Shown: piece after piece, positions 54,501 through 55,287 of the stretch
How positions within the stretch are numbered: the first letter of the stretch is position 1
How the letters are laid out: each line of letters starts with the position of its first letter
Assembly (NCBI GenBank): GCA_902809985.1
Contig: CADDXC010000004.1
Coordinates: forward strand, 1 to 55,287
Origin: Clostridiaceae bacterium BL-3
GTDB lineage: Bacteria; Bacillota; Clostridia; Clostridiales; Clostridiaceae
Reading direction: 5' to 3'
DNA length: 55,287 nucleotides
Position numbers and translations under genes: made by a program
The notes under the pieces: model-generated
The model's input: only the letters and a program-made list of their open reading frames with translations
Database searches by the model: none
Told to the model about the DNA's origin: nothing

Positions 54501-54917
54501 TTAAGCTTTATTAACGTTAATTTCTTCTGCAAATTCAATTTGTTCAGTTGTTTTTGTATTTTCTAGATGATCAGCATTTTGTTCTGCGGTATTTTCTTCA
54601 ACAGTACCCCCTTTTAACAATGTCAAGCATTTTGAAATCTTTTTATTGACTATTCCCACGCCTAATAGAACAATTGCAATGCCTCCATATACAGCGATTG
54701 GTTCAAATATTCCTGGAAGCAGTTGGGATGGTATTAATTGTTTGACAACATCAGCATAAGAATATCCCTGGGCTACGTAATTGTTAACAGTACTTCTAAA
54801 GAAGAGTATATTATTAACTAATAATGCAATCCCAATAAGTGCTATAACTAAAGAAACAGCATAGAAAACAACTGAAGCAGAAAATTTTCTTGAGTTTTTT
54901 TTATATTTAATTTTCAT
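54501..54917 (-). CDS. Two-helix membrane protein
   Basis: 138 aa. Basic N terminus (KIKYKKNSRKF), helix 1 at about 15-38, a polar loop with NNYVAQGYSYADVVKQLIPS, helix 2 at about 70-89 (IAVYGGIAIVLLGVGIV), and an acidic C-terminal tail. Family not recognised. An A/G-rich stretch with GGAG lies before the ATG on the minus strand. Divergent from the FMN riboswitch at the window end. Confidence 0.65.
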   Translation of the reverse strand: MKIKYKKNSRKFSASVVFYAVSLVIALIGIALLVNNILFFRSTVNNYVAQGYSYADVVKQLIPSQLLPGIFEPIAVYGGIAIVLLGVGIVNKKISKCLTLLKGGTVEENTAEQNADHLENTKTTEQIEFAEEINVNKA

Positions 54918-55117
54918 AATAAATTATCTCCATTTCTATATTATATTCTTATATATATATTAATAATAATGCATGATTATTTCATTTAAGTGTCAACATT
55001 GTTAATAATTTATAACTGATAAAGCAATTTTCTGTGAATATCCAAGTACTTTTATTCCAATTTGTAAAAATCGTACAGGATGAAAAAATTAAAATTTTGT
55101 TTGTAGAAATTTATATC

Positions 55118-55145
55118 TTTACAAATAGTTCAATTAGTATATAAT
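55118..55145 (+). promoter_or_regulatory. Promoter of the FMN riboswitch transcript
   Basis: TTTACA at 55118-55123, 16-base spacer, TATAAT at 55140-55145. The surrounding GTTTACAAATAGTT-like and TATATAATTATAAATATA bases match the blocks upstream of RNA cassettes A and C. Confidence 0.75.
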
Positions 55146-55215
55146 TATAAATATAAATCTGTTTTAATATTGAGTTTTTAATAAATTTGAGTTTTGATAA
55201 AAGTTAATAATGAAG

Positions 55216-55287
55216 ATCTTCAGGGCAGGGTGAAATTCCCGATCGGCGGTATAGTCCGCGAGCGCGTGAACGCAGGTGTGAAAGCAC
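55216..55287 (+). promoter_or_regulatory. FMN riboswitch, 5' half
   Basis: ATCTTC P1 strand at 55216-55221, then GGGCAGGGTGAAATTCCC, CGGCGGTATAGTCCGCGAG, a GCG/CGC hairpin and a final GTGT-GAAA-GCAC tetraloop hairpin ending on the last base. The aptamer is complete only when joined to bases 1-51. Confidence 0.95.

Overview
The window is AT-rich, uses mostly AGA/AGG for arginine, and carries BofA, serine T-boxes, NiaR, UPF0182 and a clostridial-type rRNA operon. It is best explained as chromosomal DNA of a spore-forming Clostridium sensu stricto, probably in the C. kluyveri / C. ljungdahlii / C. tyrobutyricum neighbourhood (genus fairly sure, species an inference). The set tadA, dnaX, ybaB, recR, bofA, rrn and serS with many tRNAs is typical of the origin-proximal part of clostridial chromosomes.

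Layout. 1-3.7 kb: the riboflavin operon ribD-ribE-ribBA-ribH behind the 3' half of an FMN riboswitch. 3.8-9.4 kb: accessory genes (a ThyX-like protein, a hydrolase, tRNA-Arg, PepSY, CspA, DUF1540), a small structured-RNA cassette and a complete IS200/IS605 element with TnpA, TnpB and an omega-RNA end. 9.4-15.3 kb: tRNAs, psd, a TetR regulator, an AarF/UbiB kinase with a phasin-like protein, and tadA. 15.3-19.2 kb: SRP RNA, dnaX-ybaB-recR-DUF2508-bofA. 19.4-23.0 kb: sfsA, Nudix, a TIM-barrel-like protein, a flavodoxin-ferredoxin fusion and two tandem Cys-rich miniproteins. 23.1-27.1 kb: two tandem serine T-boxes driving serC-serA-DUF1015. 28.8-35.2 kb: a full 16S-tRNA-23S-5S-tRNA operon whose spacers are filled with about 120-bp hairpin repeats. 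35.2-48.3 kb: an HD protein, NiaR, UPF0182, a GlpA-like oxidoreductase with DUF1667, T-box/serS, an amino-acid permease, a polar-amino-acid ABC transporter with a PatB-type lyase, and two tRNA-Ser genes. 48.3-55.3 kb: decayed accessory DNA (IS3 remnant, truncated CobW GTPase, phage recombination genes Gp157 and Rad52-like) with two more copies of the structured RNA, ending in the 5' half of an FMN riboswitch.

Working together: the rib genes convert GTP and ribulose-5-phosphate to riboflavin under FMN control. Three TCC-specifier T-boxes tie serine synthesis and seryl-tRNA charging to uncharged tRNA-Ser, and four tRNA-Ser genes lie in the same window. The translation and replication-repair housekeeping genes cluster around them.

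Most notable: (1) the last base and the first base join exactly into one complete FMN riboswitch, so the window behaves like a circle or a tandem-repeat unit; (2) an H-type pseudoknot RNA occurs three times, with a compensatory base change, twice packaged with a shared upstream block and flanking hairpins; (3) nested processing stalks and about 120-bp hairpin repeats fill the rRNA operon spacers; (4) a possible ParB-like serine kinase (DUF1015) sits in the serine operon.
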